Below, one piece after another: positions 59,766 to 64,000 of a stretch of 64,000 bases of DNA (within the stretch, counting starts at the first letter, position 1; every line of letters starts with the position of its first letter). Source of the DNA: Collybiopsis luxurians FD-317 M1. Taxonomy: Eukaryota > Basidiomycota > Agaricomycetes > Agaricales > Omphalotaceae. The stretch spans positions 94,997 through 158,996 of the forward strand of contig KN834831.1 in assembly GCA_000827265.1 (NCBI GenBank), read 5' to 3'. A program made the position numbers and the translations under genes. The notes beneath the pieces were generated by a model. It was not told where the DNA came from. It searched no databases and saw nothing but the letters and a program-made list of their open reading frames with translations.

Positions 59766-62700
59766 GAGTGCCTGCGAACAGGAAACGAATGGCTTTTTTT
59801 TTTTATTTTGCAGTTGCAAAATCGTATCTTTATTCTTATTCGTTCTACTTTCTCCTTACTTTTTTCTGCGTCGAACTCTCTCTCACTCTGTCTCTCTCCC
59901 ACCTCCACCCATCGCGATTACAAACGAATGAACGCGATTATCCCTCTGGAATCAACTCATCCTTCCGTTCTACCGCTTCCCCCTCCCACACTGGTTTATT
60001 TATTGCTTAGATTGGACTCTGGATTTCGGATTTCGGATTTTGTTTCCATCTTCATCTATTCCTCCCGCCCCCTTCCTCCCCTCATTGGATTTCTCCCCTG
60101 ATTTTCCTCAGCTCCCGACCCATCTCATCTCATCTCATTTGGTTTTTAATTCTGTACATCACCGAATGTCGACGAGAGGATCACTTCACCGCCTCTCGTT
60201 TTCACCCTCCTTACTGTGCTATTTATTCAATATTGATTATTGCCTCCTTTGGATTTTGCGATGTTTTCTGCTTTTTCTTCCCATCATCGTTGCTGTTGCT
60301 TGTTGCTTGTTGCTTGTTACTATTACCGGTTTCTTTTCCTTTTCTTATGGAGATCTTCTTCATCGAAAAAAAACCCTCCATTGAACGTGGGCGGCGTACT
60401 CGGATGTGTATCCCTTTCCTTCCCTCTCGCTCGGGTCGGGTCGCGGTCAGGTTGGGATGTGTCCAGCTTATCCGTTTGGCCGGGACGACCTTTTCCTCAG
60501 TGCCTGCCTAACGGAACTAGCCTCATTTCCTCATTCGTACATCCCATTCATTTCCCTCTTGTCCGCGGCGCTAACGCAAAAAAAAACCACCATCGCAATC
60601 GATTATATTTCGAGCTGGCGTTACCCGCGCGCGCGCTCGTTCCTTCGTTCTTATCAACCCCACTACTTACTATGAAGAAGCAACCAAAGCGATATTACAA
60701 TTCATACAGTCCAGTCCAGGCCAGTTCATTCATATCCTTTCCCTGCCCCCCGCCCCGCCCCAAGTCATTGTCATGAACGGCGTTGTTGCTGTTTTTATTT
60801 TTATATTCATTCAATATTAGCTGTTGCGATTGCTGTAGTGGTGCTGTTGTGGTCTCCGTTTCTTTCTTCAGTTCGCTTATTCTCTTATTTTCTCCATTCC
60901 TTCCTTCCAATTAGCTATTTCTCCGTGCGTTCGGTGCTTTTTGCACTCCCTTTTGCTTTCATTTGTCCGTTCGTTTGTTCATACATACTTTGTTCATTGT
61001 TTCTTCCTCTTCATTGTATATACTGTTTTTAGAATGGGTTTTTATTGTTTGTTTATTCACTTGTTATATGTATTAGGCTTAGCGCTTGATTGTAACTTGG
61101 CTCTTTATCCCCTACCCCTCGCCCCTCCTCCTCTTTAACTTCGCCGTCGTTCGTTGTGGTTTGTTTCACATTTATGTATGTGTATATTCCTTCTCTTTGC
61201 ACCCGCAGGCTTCTTGTATTTGAATTCATTTGTTCTATTTTCCCCTTCATTCAATGCTTCTTTCCAGTCCTTTGTCTTCTGTTCTTTATCGTTTGTTTGT
61301 TTCGTCCGAATTCGTCTCCCCTTTGTCTTTGTATGTTGTTTTTTTTTTTTCCCGACTTTCACTCTCTCTCGTTCTCGCTCTCTCCCGGATGGATCTGGAT
61401 TCGTGTATAAACCAAAAATAGGATAGGATCGGATTGGATTTGGAATGGAATGGTTATGAACAAAGCCAAAGAAACGTGTACAGTGTACATACAGTGTAGG
61501 TTGTAACAGTAACGTTGACTCTGTCTGTCTATCTCATAAATAACTTATTGGATATTACAATTACAAGATGTATACATACAGATGTACCTCGTACGGAATA
61601 TGGAATACGGAATTTATATATACATACGTCACCTTTTGGAAGATTTGGAAAAGACTGGATGGGATGGAGACTTTGAGGACTGCTCGCATTGAATAATGAA
61701 CAATGAACAATGAATGGACGAGATACGATGAACGATGTACATACACCGGAGCGGTTGGTGGATCCCAGTTCAAATCGAAGGAAGGGGGAGGGACGCCCTA
61801 AATTAAAAACTGTCATTCGAACATTCGATGATTCATGGTATGAATTCGATTCCGTGAGGGGACCTTGTTCAACTTTCTTTAAACAGTCGAAACGACGACG
61901 TGTGCCTACAAACGCCTTGACTGTAGCGCTACTTTTGAAAATTGTCAGACAGCTGGGATGGATGGGAAGAAAAGAAAACGTGTTACATTTCGAGATGACT
62001 CGACTAGATATGACTGTTTTGAAACTCTAATTCTGAATGCGTCGATTTGAGCGTTTCAGCGTGGTTAGCGGAGAGCTCGAACTGTTTCTTGGGCGGTCAG
62101 TATGAGCGTGCATATGAAGATAAACACTAATGGATGTGGATGTAGGCCGTCAATCATCGCATTCGCATTCATTTAATAGCAAAAAAAGGTCAAAAAGGCT
62201 ACCTGAATCGATCTAGACGCTCGAATCTCCATCCATAAATGAAGAACTAGTGAAAAATGAGGGCGCACATTCCGGAACCTCCCCTCCGAGATAGAGATAT
62301 GCACCGGCACACGTGTAGGAATGCAGGCAATGCATGTACATAGGCAGGAGAAAGAATTCAAGAATCATTTCATTCCCTATATGGCGTTCAGCATTCAGCC
62401 ATTCGTCCTATCGCCTTTCGCGTCTGGGTCTAGGGGGTGCGTTAAGAATTAGGCGATACCTCGCGGAGGGCGGAGAAGTTGGAAGGAGGGCCCTGAATAC
62501 CCCAAAATTCAATTGGTAAAGTAAGGAGTACTGGGCGGCTGCAGGGACCCCCTGTTAAATGAGTCGCTCTTTTTGCTTAGCTCCATACTGAACCACATGC
62601 ACTTGAGCTTACCTGAAGCAGAAAGAAAGTTCCGGGCGATTTTGAACGACCGACTCACCTTTGGCCGTTCCTGACTTGAAGAAGAGTCTGTCGGACTTTA

Positions 62701-63402
62701 GAAGGAGACTGGCGGAAATCGTGTTGGGAGTCGGACCTCGTAAAGGGGAAGCCAAGCACATTTGTTCCGCGGCTGACATAAAAGCGTATATACAAAACCC
62801 GCTGTCGGCGTTGACGAGAGAGCTCTTGGACGGCCAATAACGTTGAAGGGCTGCGATAAGTAATGGTTATTGGGGTCCCTTTGGGTAGATACCATGACGT
62901 ACATAACCTATCGTATGAATGGACACTTTATCGCTCAAGGTTGCGATTTAGAATTAGCCTCAAAGGTTTGTCGGAAGTATTCCCATCTTTGACAAAACTC
63001 GCGACACGAGACACGACTGGGAATAAACATGTGTTGTATGGGGCGGGGTAAGTCGGTATTTTGACTTTACGACCCTTATGGTCCAGACTCCAGAATGCAT
63101 GATAAGCATCCTTATCCACCGCGGAGGGGTTGCCTTCAATGTATTATGGATTTTTCTCTTTGGAAAGTTATTTTCTGTGCGGTTGTATGCTTTTGTTTTT
63201 CATTTTATTTCCCTTTCCTAAAAGCTGTAAATTGGACCAAGATAGTTCCGGTACCTGCAACGGCAGCTGAGCTTGGAATCTTCCTCCACAGCAAGCTCTC
63301 CCGAATCCCAGGTCCCAAGTTTAATTTACAACTCACTGCTCCCATGGCCAAGTCCAAGTCACGAAAGAAGACTGGAACGTAATTCGGATCCAATCCACTC
63401 AA
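59766..63402. other. T/C-rich tail and gene-poor interval
   Basis: After the GATA locus, 59.8-61.4 kb is strongly pyrimidine-rich on the plus strand, with many T runs and CTTT/TCTC repeats; reading frames there are Phe/Leu/Ser-rich by composition. 61.4-63.4 kb is mixed. No gene is supported. The stretch probably includes a long 3' UTR. Confidence 0.45.
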
Positions 63403-64000
63403 ATGACTGTAGCTGAGTGGCGGCTCAAAGCCATCTCTCCTGAATCTAACCGTTTGATGTTTGCGAGTATGTCATATATCGTGCGATTGGGCCACTCCAG
63501 CACTGGTATTATTGAACAGTAGGAATTCCAGAATTTGGCCTCATTCCAAGAAGCCCTCGAGCACTGGTCTTGTATACAATGTACGTGGCAATCGCATGGT
63601 GGCGGCGGCGACGAACCTCTGTATGTCGAAGCCAACGTAAGTGACTAAAGTAGCTCGTCATGAGGAGCATTCGAACAGAACATAAGACGAACATATTAGA
63701 ATGTAGAGCGTTGACTCCAGCATTCTGAGCGTCCGAATCGGACAGGCATGAAGAAGACTCAGAGTGGATGGTTTTTTCCAGGTCAACTTACGACTTTAAG
63801 CATGCAGACCGGAACGCGGTCCTAGATTATCTGTTCACACTTCGAGATGAGCCCAGAAGATTCCGCCACCACGGCCATTGAGAATCGCCCTGGTACCTAT
63901 GCTACCTTCCGTCTCATTTTGCTTCTTTGCTTTATTTTCAATGAGGATCTGTCAAGGAGGATTCGGGCCATCCAAGCGCATACCCGAAGCCTCAGGCCTC
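63403..64000 (+). CDS. Possible spliced gene at right edge, unrecognised
   Basis: A protein-like exon begins ATG at 63403 (MTVAEWRLKAISPESNRLMFA). A strong GTATGT donor at 63467 and a CAG acceptor at 63519 give a 53 nt intron, then IGIPEFGLIPRSPRALVLYT, then a GTACGT donor at 63581. The next exon is ambiguous; candidates include IRTEHKTNILECRALTPAF (ending about 63729) or, after a TTTTTTCCAG acceptor, STYDFKHADRNAVLDYLF (to about 63890). I recognise no family. The donor and acceptor quality is what recommends it. Confidence 0.3.

Noticed and set aside
59042..59908. 288-codon minus-strand frame
   Set aside because: Antisense of the Ser/Arg/Glu-rich alternative GATA exon; its RSRS- and DWDWDW-type text mirrors low-complexity codons on the plus strand.
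60040..60780. Overlapping 90-178 codon plus frames rich in Phe, Ser, Leu
   Set aside because: They are products of pyrimidine-rich composition, present in all three frames, without conserved motifs.
63344..63382. MAKSKSRKKTGT, resembling the start of a small basic ribosomal-type protein
   Set aside because: Stops after 12 codons and no acceptor continues it convincingly; the better exon starts at 63403.

Overview
The window is nuclear DNA of a filamentous basidiomycete fungus, most likely an Agaricomycete. The main evidence is genes split by many 49-60 nt GT-AG introns, a PARP-UBC fusion gene, an NB-ARC/TPR NLR-like gene, a GATA factor with a basidiomycete-type zinc finger, and decayed copia and TIR elements. 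Exon boundaries were placed by eye from frame continuity, splice-site consensus and family conservation. Where I give an exact exon list, the summed length is a multiple of three.

Region 1 (1-14 kb) is an accessory, repeat-rich block. It holds a copia-type retrotransposon fragment with four in-frame TGA codons, fused to an NLR C-terminal TPR fragment. A minisatellite, an aldehyde dehydrogenase pseudogene and a tRNA-like SINE candidate follow. Next come a full NB-ARC/TPR gene on the minus strand, a TIR element with TA target duplication (872 bp), a diverged duplication, and a GC-rich inverted-repeat element.

Region 2 (14-34.6 kb) carries ordinary genes. These are a secreted GH43 glycosidase, a PARP-UBC fusion, SEN15 with a GC-AG intron, a second copy of the TIR element squeezed between SEN15 and a sulfatase, a questin-oxidase-like gene with a 25 nt microexon, a small secreted-like protein, a vWA-domain protein, a five-exon COX7-like microprotein gene, and the divergent YAF9 gene, which also has a GC-AG intron.

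Region 3 (34.6-44.4 kb) holds an ATR/Mec1/Rad3 checkpoint kinase on the minus strand, convergent with YAF9, and a zinc-knuckle-like hypothetical protein upstream of it.

Region 4 (44.4-64 kb) is a gene-poor stretch of about 12 kb with simple repeats, a G-quadruplex motif and a striking four-copy 27 bp motif cluster. It leads into a GATA factor gene that appears to have two phase-compatible, alternative terminal exons. A long T-rich tail follows, and a weakly supported spliced gene lies at the right edge.

Several neighbours share nuclear or genome-maintenance roles (ATR, YAF9, the PARP-UBC protein), but nothing in the sequence shows they are co-regulated beyond the short YAF9/COX7 divergent promoter. 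The likeliest novelty is the 54.4-54.7 kb motif cluster, the alternative GATA termini, and the paired TIR elements.
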